Shown piece after piece: positions 1-8,290 of a stretch of DNA of 64,000 bases. The DNA is taken from contig JAFVSJ010000005.1 of the NCBI GenBank assembly GCA_017503805.1, positions 62,001 to 126,000 of the forward strand, read 5' to 3'. Numbering within the stretch: the first letter of the stretch is position 1; every line of letters starts with the position of its first letter. The notes below the pieces were generated by a model. That model made no database searches. It had not been told where the DNA came from and saw nothing but the letters and a program-made list of their open reading frames with translations. The DNA is from Tidjanibacter sp. Lineage in GTDB: Bacteria > Bacteroidota > Bacteroidia > Bacteroidales > Rikenellaceae. The position numbers were made by a program, and so were the translations under genes.

Positions 1-1500
1 GGGATGTGTTTCAAGACGGCTCTTGATAAGGTAGCTGTTCTCTGGCGACCCCTCATCCTCGGACTTGTTGATGGTGAGCCAGCAACTTTCGGGGTCGTAG
101 GTCGAACCAGCTATGCCCGAGTAGCCATAGATAAGATAGCGCGAGAACTCCTTGTTGAAGATTAGTTCATCACCCGAGTTATCATTCCTGTAGGTCAACT
201 TATAGGCGTAGGGAATTGATGCCCAAGCACCCTGCCAAGGCCACGCGCCTGTATTGATTTTTTCTAACTTACCTCCGTGTGCCGCCATAATATCCTCATC
301 TGCCACCACGATTGCTTCGCTGGTGTCAACGATTTCAATGCCGGCCTGCGAGATTTCGCTTACCACATATTTTGCCCAATCGGTGGTATTTTTGTCCGAG
401 AGAGGTATGGCCACGATAGCACCCTTGCGCTCCTCCTCGCTTTCGTTTATCTCTACATCGAGCTGTATGGTACGATCCCAGATACCGATTTCGGTTGCCT
501 CCGCAGGAAAGTCACTTACAGTCAACAGCATCCAATCATTGCCTTCTTTGGTCAGGCTGCCGTCGCTATTGCGGTTGACTGCAAAGATTTCGGCACCTTT
601 AGGAGAGCGGATGCGACCATTGACAAACTCTACATAGGAACCCGATGTGGCTTGGTAGCACTCGCCCTCGGCGTTGAAGGTAATTGACGATGCGAGATCT
701 ACGTTGCAGGTGCTGCCACAACCCTCTATGGCGGTATTGTAGCTTTTAACTACGAGAATGTCGTCACTGTTGATAACACCATCGCCATTACGGTCGCTGG
801 TGTCGCAGAAGTCAATCTGTGCCTCGGTATCCTCGAGCGGGAGTTTGTTGACGTTCGTACGCAGGAAAATCTCTGTACGGCCGGCCGAGCCATTGGTCTT
901 GCTTGCGTCAATCCACTCGGGAGTATCAATGCCAAACGACCACTTGAAGTTGGACTCCACGACGATGCGCTGCATCCATTGCTCGTTGCACCATACCCAA
1001 CCGATGTTGTCTATCGACGCAGCGGTGTCGTAAACCCAGTTGCCATTCTCGTCGGTCACAAACATCTCCTCCGTGGAATCGAAGCGAGCGATATATACCG
1101 CCAATTCACGCTCTTTCGAGCCGCGAGTGAGCTCTGCAATCACTTGTGTCTCATCGCCCATAGTCATCTCAATGGCACATACCCTCACATTGTCGAACTC
1201 CTCATTCTCGGCCACACCTACGGTAATCTCGTGTTTACCGGCCTCTCCATTGAGGGTGTAGCGTTCGCTCTCGCCTACAATGAACTTGAAGTAGGTAGCT
1301 ACGTCGGAAGGGATTTTGAGACTCCATTTCATATTGGGCTCTATGGTCATTTTGAACTCTTCGCCTGCTGCCACATTGGCCGTAATCTTCTCGGGGAATT
1401 TCGGGAGCGTAATTTCTTCCTCGGTCTGATTGCAACCAACCAATCCGAATGTAAGTGTGGCGAGCAGCGCCCACATAATCTTTGCAATATTGCGTTTCAT
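1..1500 (-). CDS. Surface lipoprotein of the SusCD locus (3' end cut by window edge)
   Basis: The frame is open for all 500 codons from the ATG at 1500 to the window edge, so the C-terminus is missing. The N-terminus (MKRNIAKIMWALLATL...FGLVGC) is a lipoprotein signal with the lipidated Cys at about residue 22, followed by acidic residues that in Bacteroidetes favour surface export. The rest looks like a string of beta-sandwich segments, the first resembling BACON-like domains (residues about 35-125). An EF-hand-like loop with D, N, D, G, I and D in the canonical positions lies at residues 236-247. It is the fourth gene of a susC-susD-lipoprotein-lipoprotein operon, so a role as accessory surface binding protein is inferred. 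It may belong to a DUF5003-type family, but that is from memory and weak. Confidence 0.8.
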   Translation of the reverse strand, partial: MKRNIAKIMWALLATLTFGLVGCNQTEEEITLPKFPEKITANVAAGEEFKMTIEPNMKWSLKIPSDVATYFKFIVGESERYTLNGEAGKHEITVGVAENEEFDNVRVCAIEMTMGDETQVIAELTRGSKERELAVYIARFDSTEEMFVTDENGNWVYDTAASIDNIGWVWCNEQWMQRIVVESNFKWSFGIDTPEWIDASKTNGSAGRTEIFLRTNVNKLPLEDTEAQIDFCDTSDRNGDGVINSDDILVVKSYNTAIEGCGSTCNVDLASSITFNAEGECYQATSGSYVEFVNGRIRSPKGAEIFAVNRNSDGSLTKEGNDWMLLTVSDFPAEATEIGIWDRTIQLDVEINESEEERKGAIVAIPLSDKNTTDWAKYVVSEISQAGIEIVDTSEAIVVADEDIMAAHGGKLEKINTGAWPWQGAWASIPYAYKLTYRNDNSGDELIFNKEFSRYLIYGYSGIAGSTYDPESCWLTINKSEDEGSPENSYLIKSRLETHP

Positions 1501-1545
1501 ATCTTCTCTATATTTTATTTATTATCATTCATTTAGTTATCTCGT

Positions 1546-2451
1546 CTACATTTGCGCGAGGATGTCTTCTGCCTCCTCATCGCTAATCCATTCCACTACG
1601 TTGTAGAAGTGGCCTACGGTGCCAATACTATCCCCGAGGTCCTCGATGTAGACGTGCATCCAGAGTACTACAAAGTTCTGACACGCATTGAAGTAGGAGT
1701 CGTAGTAGGGGCTTGTTGCGGCCAAAATGTGGTTATCACCGTGGAACATTCCGAGTACCGAACCCTCGTCGCTGATGGTCTGCTCGGCCATAGATACGAG
1801 AGGAAATTCGGGGTCGTCACCACTGAAACTCATCTCCACATCGTAGCCGTCGTAGAAGCAGTTGCGCAAAATTACAGTATTGCTTTTGGTGGGGTGCAGC
1901 TCACTCTTAACAACTCGTTGGTAAGAGATATTCTCGCCCGGGTAGTTTTGGAGCATCATTGAGCTCACAAGGCACCAACCTGTAAAGTTGTTGATGTCGT
2001 AGGGGCAGCTTTTATACATCACCACCTTGGTTTGAGTACCATCCGTATAGAGGTCATCCCACTCCATCTCCTCGGGTACAATAAGTTTAAGTACGAAGCC
2101 GAGTGAGTCGGTAGGGGTGATATTCTCGTATATGCCCTTAACCCTAACCTCGCCTGCGAGTTGGCCTGCGGGGATGGTTACACTGTTTGAAAGGAGGCGG
2201 TAGTGGAGTCCCTCGATGGCATTACTACCCTTGTCGATAACCTCCACACCAAAAGTACGGTCCTTTTGCGATGCAACCGTTGCGGCTATATCAACGCAGA
2301 AATAGTCCTGATTTTCCTGCACAAGGAAATACTGCTCCTGCTCGGAGAACATCACATACTCCTTGTCGTTGTAGGTGGTGTATTGCTCGTCACAGGCGAT
2401 AGCTGCAAAGGCAAGCAGGGCTGACAATATAATAATAGGTGTATTCTTCAT
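1546..2451 (-). CDS. SusCD-associated lipoprotein, 301 aa
   Basis: A type II signal peptide (MKNTPIIILSALLAFAAIAC) puts the lipidated Cys at residue 20, followed by DEQ. The N-terminal half (about 25-150) has the beta-rich look of Calx-beta/DUF4843-like modules. The C-terminal half contains many aromatic residues (for example GWCLVSSMMLQNY and FYNVVEWISDEE), as in DUF4984-type lipoproteins; that family name is tentative. It lies 36 bases downstream of susD and 45 bases upstream of the next lipoprotein gene. By position it is a surface-exposed ligand-binding accessory of the SusCD importer; its ligand cannot be read from sequence. Confidence 0.8.
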   Translation of the reverse strand: MKNTPIIILSALLAFAAIACDEQYTTYNDKEYVMFSEQEQYFLVQENQDYFCVDIAATVASQKDRTFGVEVIDKGSNAIEGLHYRLLSNSVTIPAGQLAGEVRVKGIYENITPTDSLGFVLKLIVPEEMEWDDLYTDGTQTKVVMYKSCPYDINNFTGWCLVSSMMLQNYPGENISYQRVVKSELHPTKSNTVILRNCFYDGYDVEMSFSGDDPEFPLVSMAEQTISDEGSVLGMFHGDNHILAATSPYYDSYFNACQNFVVLWMHVYIEDLGDSIGTVGHFYNVVEWISDEEAEDILAQM

Positions 2452-2487
2452 AGACTTATTCTCTTTATTAGGTGTACACTGCTTTGG

Positions 2488-4026
2488 TTAGTTATTGCTC
2501 TTATTGGGTACAACCTGCGAGCCAGGAGCCTCCAATTCGTGTTGGGGGATGGGCCAAACGAGGCGCGGATCGTCGGCTTTAACACTTATTGTGCTACCCT
2601 CCGAGAGGGAATGGAGCTGGGAGGTACGTGTGAAACCCTCTCCGTTGTTGTAGAGTGTACCCCAACGTTTCAGATCCTGCAGTCTGTGTCCCTCCATATA
2701 GAGTTCCCTAACTCGCTCTTGGGCAATCTGCTCAATATAGTTATCGGCAGAGAGTGAAATGGAACCTCCACCGCCGCTAAAGCGAGAAGCACGCAGTGTA
2801 TTCATATCGGCTGATGCTTTCGAAAAGTCGGGAGTGGCTTTGCGACAGTAGGCCTCGGCACGAATCAGATACTGCTCTGCCAAGCGGAATGGCTTGGGCA
2901 TCGAAACGTGGTAGATGTAGTTGCCGATAAAGTTCTGGTTGCCATAGTACTTAACCAATAATGGCCAAGTGAGTCCGTGGTCATAGCCAGTTGTGAGGGT
3001 GGCGAAATAGGAACTATAGCGCATATCCCCCGATGTGTAAAGGTCGAGCACCCACTGTGCGGGAACATAGTCGGGATAGTAGTAGGTATAGTCGGTAGTG
3101 AAGTTGAGAAATACTCTACCGAGGGCACCACCGTAGGAGGTTGGGGTAAAGCCAACCTGCCAGATAGTTTCTGTGGCAAGGTCGTAGTTCCACATATAGT
3201 CGAAGAAGGTCATTGAGTTGGTGTACATCTGGTTTGCCGCCGAGAGAGAGTACATACCAGACTCGTGGTCAATAACCTTCGATGAGTGCTCTATGGCTGC
3301 ATCCCAATCCTGCATATAGAGTGCCACCCTCGCGTGCAATGCGTGGGCAACTGCATTGGTCATATAGTAGCTCGAGTAGACATCATATTGATTGTCGAGA
3401 ATCTCTTCGGCACGCTCAAGATCATCTATGACAAACTCATAAGACTCCTTGAGGGATGCCCTGATGCTGGCTTCCTCCTCCGAGTAGCCCTTGCGCAACA
3501 CAACACCGAGTTGTGTGTCGGCTGTGGAGGGATTATAGGCCTCACAGTAGATTTTGATCAGCTCCGAGTAGCAGAGTGCTCGGATGGTGTATACCTCTCC
3601 CGTGTATTGCTCCAAGATGGTGATGTTGTAGTCATCAGTCTGTTTGGCTATGATGCTATCAATACGCTCGAGATAGAAGTTGCAGTTGCTGATGATGTTG
3701 TAGAGCGCTGCGTAGACAGCCTCGACTTCGCTATTGGTGGAGCGAATATCCCATAGCCAATGCTGTCCGTAGGTATTGGAATAGCCCTCCACAGCGTATA
3801 CCAAGTCGGTCTGGATGTCCGGGAGTAGAGTGAGGTAACCACTCCAGAGGGCACTGCTCTTCATCATAGAGTAGATACCTGTGACGGTCTGCGAAGCATC
3901 CTCGAAACTCTTCATCGCATCATCTACGGGGATGGCAGATTGGGGCAATTTATCGAGGCAGGATGTGGTGGCAACCATTGTGGCAACTGCCACTGCGAAG
4001 TATTTTATGTTATTCAAAATTTTCAT
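2488..4026 (-). CDS. susD: SusD/RagB-family nutrient-binding lipoprotein
   Basis: The 512-residue protein has the SusD architecture: a lipoprotein signal (...MVATTSC, Cys at residue 23), a helical TPR-like body with the N-terminal SusD-like region at about 80-230, and the C-terminal RagB/SusD region with the typical RLAEQYLIRAEAY and GHRLQDLKRWG segments at about 380-470. SusD proteins sit as a hinged lid over the SusC barrel on the cell surface and capture the oligomeric substrate. The gene follows susC after 15 bases, as expected. The substrate is not defined by sequence and no glycoside hydrolase lies in view. Confidence 0.96.
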   Translation of the reverse strand: MKILNNIKYFAVAVATMVATTSCLDKLPQSAIPVDDAMKSFEDASQTVTGIYSMMKSSALWSGYLTLLPDIQTDLVYAVEGYSNTYGQHWLWDIRSTNSEVEAVYAALYNIISNCNFYLERIDSIIAKQTDDYNITILEQYTGEVYTIRALCYSELIKIYCEAYNPSTADTQLGVVLRKGYSEEEASIRASLKESYEFVIDDLERAEEILDNQYDVYSSYYMTNAVAHALHARVALYMQDWDAAIEHSSKVIDHESGMYSLSAANQMYTNSMTFFDYMWNYDLATETIWQVGFTPTSYGGALGRVFLNFTTDYTYYYPDYVPAQWVLDLYTSGDMRYSSYFATLTTGYDHGLTWPLLVKYYGNQNFIGNYIYHVSMPKPFRLAEQYLIRAEAYCRKATPDFSKASADMNTLRASRFSGGGGSISLSADNYIEQIAQERVRELYMEGHRLQDLKRWGTLYNNGEGFTRTSQLHSLSEGSTISVKADDPRLVWPIPQHELEAPGSQVVPNKSNN

Positions 4027-4041
4027 CTCTCTGCTCTTTCT

Positions 4042-6993
4042 TTAGAAGGTTATGTCGAGGCCGAATGTGAACTGACGAGCCATTGGGTATTGGGCTGCGT
4101 AGATATTGGTGGTGCCTTCGGGGTCAAGACCCGAGAAGTGTGTGAACGTCAGCAGGTTTTGTGCTTGAACATAAACCCTCACGCTGCGGAATATGTCGTT
4201 GCGCTCAAGCCACTCCGAAGGAAGTGAATAGCCAAGCATCACATTTTTGAGCCTTAAGAACGAAGCATCTTCAAGCAGTCGGCTGTCGAACTCGGTGTAC
4301 ACACCGTGGCGAGGAATGTCGGTCACATCACCGGGATTCTGCCATCTCTCGAGCAGACGGCGCGATTGGTTGTAGGTGGCAAAACGGCCGTTCGACTCAT
4401 CGAAGTAGCGGTCGTTGTTGAGCATCCAGCGGTCACCAACCCAACTGAACTGTGCGCTGAGCGAGAGTCCTCCCCACGTGAGTGAGGTGCCGAAACCGCC
4501 TTGCCAAGGCGCAATGTAGGTCTTGCCGACCAATACCTTGTCCTCATCGCGGAGCTGGGTCGTGAGGTTGCCATCTTTGTCGTACCAGAGAGCGTCGCCA
4601 TTTGCCGGATTGACACCTGCATAGCGGTTGATGAAGAACTCACCGAGAGGATGGCCCACTACAAGTTTGGTATTGGTGCCCGAGCGCTCATACTCCTGAA
4701 CGTCATTGTAGAGCTCGGTAATCTCGTTGTGGTTGTAGGAGATATTGGCGTTGGCGGTCCAGAGGAAGTTGTCGGTAGCGATGAGGGTGGCGTTCAGATT
4801 CAACTCTACGCCAGCATTAATCATCTCGCCTACGTTGTCCCAATAGTATCCAAATCCGCTTGTGGAGTAGGGGACGGGTACCTCCATCAGCATATCGCTC
4901 GTCTGTTTGTAGTAGAACTCGAGGTCGGCATTCAGACGGCCCCAGAAACCTGCGTGGAAACCTAAATTGGTGGTCCACGGTTTCTCCCAACCGAGATTTT
5001 CGTTTCCGGGTTGCGCAAGGCCTACGCCAGCATCATCCATATAGTCGGCACCACCGCCCACCAGGGCCAAGTGCTCATAATTGGGGATGGAGGAGTTGCC
5101 ACTCGTACCTGTCGAGAACGAAATCTGTGCGTTGGTGAGCCAATCGGTGTAGGGGAGTACAAACTCTTCCTTGAGCATATCCCACATAAGTCCCATAGAC
5201 CAGAATGCACCCCAACGGCGCGACTTACCAAAGCGTGAGGAGCCGTCGAGACGGAAGGCTGCCTCGGCATAGATGCGGCGGTCGTAGTTGTACTCGCCTC
5301 GGGTGAAGAACGATACGAAACCGTAGTCGGAATCGGTGGTGTCGTCCCAAGATGTCACACGCGTACCATTCGAGATGCTTGTAAGGCGGTCGTTGTTCTG
5401 ACCTTCGGCAAGGAGACTGAAGCCTTCGTAGTGGTAGTCAACACCCTCTTGGCCGAGCAGGAAGGTGAAATTGTGGTCGCCATCTATGTCGAATGTGTAG
5501 TTTGCCGTGTTGGTTATGGTCAGGTTGTAGCTATCGGTCGAACTGCGCGAGGCCGAGCCGTTACCCTGATTGGGCATATAGCTGGGGTAGGACTTGCCAA
5601 AGCCGGTGGTGTGGGAGTAGTCAACGCCAAATTGCGAACGCAGGGTGAGCCCTTTGATGGGGGTGGCCTCCACAAAGAGGGTGGAGAGCAATTTGTACTT
5701 CTGATAGTGTACAGGGTTGTTCTCGAGCCACTCGAGGGGGTTCTGACCATTACCCTCCCAACTACCGTCGGAAATGGATGCGATGGAACCATCGGCGCGG
5801 CGAGGATTCCAATAGGGGAGCATAAAGCGCGCTGCCGAGATGGGGGTTACGAGAGTGTAGGCACCCTCATCGGCCTGCTGAATCTTCTGGTAGTTGAGCA
5901 TTGTGTTGGTGCCCACCTTGAGCCAATCGGCGGCTTTGCGCTCGATGTTTGCCCTCATCGAGAAACGCTCAAATCCCGAGCCGATGGCGGTACCGGCCTG
6001 ATTGTAGTAGCCTCCCGAGAGGTAGTAGTTGGTCTTCTCGTCTGCACCCGAGATGGATACCTCATAGTTTTGCAGAGGTGCTGTGGGGTTGAAAACCTCA
6101 TCCATCCAATTGATGTCTATCTGGCTGAGTTGGTCATAATTTTGGCCGGCAGTCATACCTGTCTGTTTCTCATACTCGATACGCTCTGCGGTGGTCATAA
6201 GGTCCCACTTGCTGGTGTCGGCCTGCGAGAAACCGAGCTGCATACGGTAGTCGATGCGAGGACGATCGGCAATGCGGCCACGTTTGGTGGTGATGACAAT
6301 CACACCATTGGCAGCACGCGCACCGTAAATGGATGTCGATGAGGCATCTTTCAGTACCGAGAGCGACTCGATGTCGGCGGGATTGATGGTGTTGAAATCG
6401 CTGGCCGAGATGGGCACGCCATCGAGGATGTAAAGGGGGGCAGTGCCCGAGTTGATGGAGTTGGTGCCACGAATGGTCATCACCGCTGCGGCGCTTGGCT
6501 CACCTGTGTTGGAAAGCACCGAGAGGCCCGCAACCTGACCTTGGAGTGCCTGGTCGAAAGCTGCAGTGGGGGTATTCTCCACCTTCTCGGCTTTGACGGT
6601 CGAAACGGAACCGGCTACAGTGCCTTTCTTGCGTACGGCATAGGCGATGACAACAACATCGTCTATCACCTCGCTTTCGCTCTCCATTGAGAGATTGTAG
6701 ATTGCTTCGGTTGCGCCAGTGGGGACTATCCAAACAACCTCCTTGTAGCCCATATAGGAGAAAGTGAGTTTGGAGCCTGCAGTGGCCGAGATTGTGTAGG
6801 TGCCATCGATGTAGGTGGTCACGCCGTGCATAGTTTCGGTAAGGATGGTTACACCGATGAGTGGCTCGCCGTTGGCCGAATCGGTTACCTTGCCGCTGAT
6901 GCTAACCTGCTGATCTTGAGATTGTGCAAAGATCAAAGCAGGGAGCAGCACGAAAAGTGCTGATAGTAGTAGTTTTGTAAGGTGTCTTTTCAT
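4042..6993 (-). CDS. susC: SusC/RagA-family TonB-dependent outer membrane transporter
   Basis: This 983-residue protein begins with a clear signal peptide (MKRHLTKLLLSALFVLL..IFAQ). It continues with a carboxypeptidase-D regulatory-like domain (about 30-105, SGKVTDSANGEPLIGV), a TonB plug domain (about 115-230, containing PLYILDGVPI and SIYGARAANGVIVITTKRG) and a beta-barrel ending in the usual C-terminal Phe. It imports oligomers held by the SusD lid, powered by TonB/ExbBD. I chose the ATG at 6993; an in-frame TTG nine bases upstream lies inside the putative -7 box and would only add three residues. It heads a four-gene operon. There is no STN or FecR-sensor extension, so regulation by an anti-sigma pair is not indicated. 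Confidence 0.97.
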   Translation of the reverse strand: MKRHLTKLLLSALFVLLPALIFAQSQDQQVSISGKVTDSANGEPLIGVTILTETMHGVTTYIDGTYTISATAGSKLTFSYMGYKEVVWIVPTGATEAIYNLSMESESEVIDDVVVIAYAVRKKGTVAGSVSTVKAEKVENTPTAAFDQALQGQVAGLSVLSNTGEPSAAAVMTIRGTNSINSGTAPLYILDGVPISASDFNTINPADIESLSVLKDASSTSIYGARAANGVIVITTKRGRIADRPRIDYRMQLGFSQADTSKWDLMTTAERIEYEKQTGMTAGQNYDQLSQIDINWMDEVFNPTAPLQNYEVSISGADEKTNYYLSGGYYNQAGTAIGSGFERFSMRANIERKAADWLKVGTNTMLNYQKIQQADEGAYTLVTPISAARFMLPYWNPRRADGSIASISDGSWEGNGQNPLEWLENNPVHYQKYKLLSTLFVEATPIKGLTLRSQFGVDYSHTTGFGKSYPSYMPNQGNGSASRSSTDSYNLTITNTANYTFDIDGDHNFTFLLGQEGVDYHYEGFSLLAEGQNNDRLTSISNGTRVTSWDDTTDSDYGFVSFFTRGEYNYDRRIYAEAAFRLDGSSRFGKSRRWGAFWSMGLMWDMLKEEFVLPYTDWLTNAQISFSTGTSGNSSIPNYEHLALVGGGADYMDDAGVGLAQPGNENLGWEKPWTTNLGFHAGFWGRLNADLEFYYKQTSDMLMEVPVPYSTSGFGYYWDNVGEMINAGVELNLNATLIATDNFLWTANANISYNHNEITELYNDVQEYERSGTNTKLVVGHPLGEFFINRYAGVNPANGDALWYDKDGNLTTQLRDEDKVLVGKTYIAPWQGGFGTSLTWGGLSLSAQFSWVGDRWMLNNDRYFDESNGRFATYNQSRRLLERWQNPGDVTDIPRHGVYTEFDSRLLEDASFLRLKNVMLGYSLPSEWLERNDIFRSVRVYVQAQNLLTFTHFSGLDPEGTTNIYAAQYPMARQFTFGLDITF

Positions 6994-6999
6994 ACGCCA

Positions 7000-7007
7000 C
7001 AAATATA
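7000..7007 (-). promoter_or_regulatory. Candidate -7 box (TATATTTG) for susC
   Basis: Read on the minus strand, 7007-7000 is TATATTTG, an exact match to the Bacteroidetes TAnnTTTG -7 motif. It lies only six bases before the susC ATG at 6993. No TTG is found 19-21 bases upstream. Either transcription starts almost at the start codon or the match is fortuitous. Confidence 0.4.
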
Positions 7008-7138
7008 GGCATTATTTTGTGGCAGATTACTAATAGTTACCTATTTTAATAATATTTTATTAACATTTCTCACATAATATGTTTGACGAAATGTGCGTTG
7101 AGTGGCAACTTTCGGGGGTTAAATTCACTGCTAAATTG

Positions 7139-7169
7139 TTTGTATCTTCAAGAGAGTTTCGTATTTTTG
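7139..7169 (+). promoter_or_regulatory. Promoter of the esterase gene (TTTG-N19-TATTTTTG)
   Basis: TTTG at 7139-7142 and TATTTTTG at 7162-7169 are separated by 19 bases, a full match to the Bacteroides -33/-7 consensus. The ATG follows 31 bases after the -7 box. Confidence 0.75.
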
Positions 7170-7200
7170 TGTCGATGAAGTAGCTTAAAATCCTTTGTAT

Positions 7201-8181
7201 ATGAAGAGAATTATATTGTTGTTTTTGACACTAATCCTTGCACTTGGAATCTCGGCACAAGAGGTCGTAGAAAAGCAGGCTTACACATTTGCACACCGTG
7301 GCGAAAAGGAATTGAAAATTGACCTCTATCAGACATCGCCTGAGGTGCAACCCTGTTTGGTCTATATCTTTGGCGGAGCGTTTGTTACGGGTGTTAGGGA
7401 CGAGCCTGAAGTTGTAGAGGTCTATGAGTATTTTGCGCGTCGTGGATGGAAGGTGGCAGCGATCGATTACCGACTCGGACTTGTGCCCCTTATCGAGGAG
7501 CCTGAGGTGGATCGCTCTTTGCTCGATTTTAGAGCGATGCTGATAGATGCCATTGATATTGCTGCGCAAGATTTGCTCGAGGCTACAGCCTACCTCGTCT
7601 ACAATGCAGAGCAACTCGGTGTGGATCCTGCAAGGATTGTGACTTTGGGTTCAAGTGCGGGTGCGATCACCGCCTGTCAGGCCGAGTGGGAAATTTGCAA
7701 TGGAGGTGATAGCGCTGCTCTCTTGCCTGCAGATTTCAACTATGCGGGAGTTATCTCAATGGCCGGGGCTATCTGTGAGGCAACCCGCAAGCTCGAGTGG
7801 AAACGCAAGCCCTGCCCAATGATGCTCTTCCACGGCGATGCGGATCGCAATGTTCCCTACGGAACGCAGTCGCTCTTTGGCGTAAGGCTCTTTGGTTCGG
7901 AGAGTATAGCCGAGTCTCTCAAGAGGCACGGTGCTCCCTATTGGTTCTATGATGCCTACAACGTAGACCATAGTCTTTCGTGGCGACCGATGTACTTTTT
8001 GCGCAATGAGATGGAACGTTTCTTGGAACGAATGGTTTTCGGAGGAGAGCCCCTGCAAATTCATCAGGTTGTTGACGACAAGTCACTGCCCGACCTCGAG
8101 AGCGACTTCGGTATGAAAGTCTATATCGAGGCCAACTTTACCCCCGAAATCCCGAGGGGTGTGGAAGCAGCAGAATATTGA
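7201..8181 (+). CDS. Secreted alpha/beta-hydrolase (esterase/lipase-like)
   Basis: The 326-residue protein starts with a signal peptide ending near residue 20 (ALGISAQ), so it probably acts in the periplasm. The alpha/beta-hydrolase nucleophile elbow is GSSAG with Ser152. The likely acid is Asp215 in HGDADRNVPYG and the likely base is His257 in NVDHSLS. The family's oxyanion-hole motif, usually HGG, reads FGGAF at 57-61, so the His is replaced by Phe. I use the ATG at 7201; a TTG six bases earlier would add only two residues. The gene is monocistronic with its own promoter and is divergent from susC. It could act on acyl or acetyl esters; the substrate is unknown. Confidence 0.85.
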   Translation: MKRIILLFLTLILALGISAQEVVEKQAYTFAHRGEKELKIDLYQTSPEVQPCLVYIFGGAFVTGVRDEPEVVEVYEYFARRGWKVAAIDYRLGLVPLIEEPEVDRSLLDFRAMLIDAIDIAAQDLLEATAYLVYNAEQLGVDPARIVTLGSSAGAITACQAEWEICNGGDSAALLPADFNYAGVISMAGAICEATRKLEWKRKPCPMMLFHGDADRNVPYGTQSLFGVRLFGSESIAESLKRHGAPYWFYDAYNVDHSLSWRPMYFLRNEMERFLERMVFGGEPLQIHQVVDDKSLPDLESDFGMKVYIEANFTPEIPRGVEAAEY

Positions 8182-8228
8182 AAAATCCCCCGAAACAGCC
8201 TCTTGAGGATAAATATAACCTCAAGAAA

Positions 8229-8259
8229 TTGGAACTTTGAGTCGCATTTTGTATATTTG
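8229..8259 (+). promoter_or_regulatory. Promoter of the nagB fusion gene (TTG-N20-TATATTTG)
   Basis: TTG at 8229-8231 and TATATTTG at 8252-8259 are spaced by 20 bases, and the ATG at 8291 follows after 31 bases. Confidence 0.7.
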
Positions 8260-8290
8260 CCTAAATATAACCCCTTAACCTATTGCCACT

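Noticed and set aside
979..1536. A plus-strand frame of 185 codons at the left end
   Set aside because: It is antisense to the edge lipoprotein, whose minus-strand frame is open for 500 codons and has a clear lipoprotein signal.
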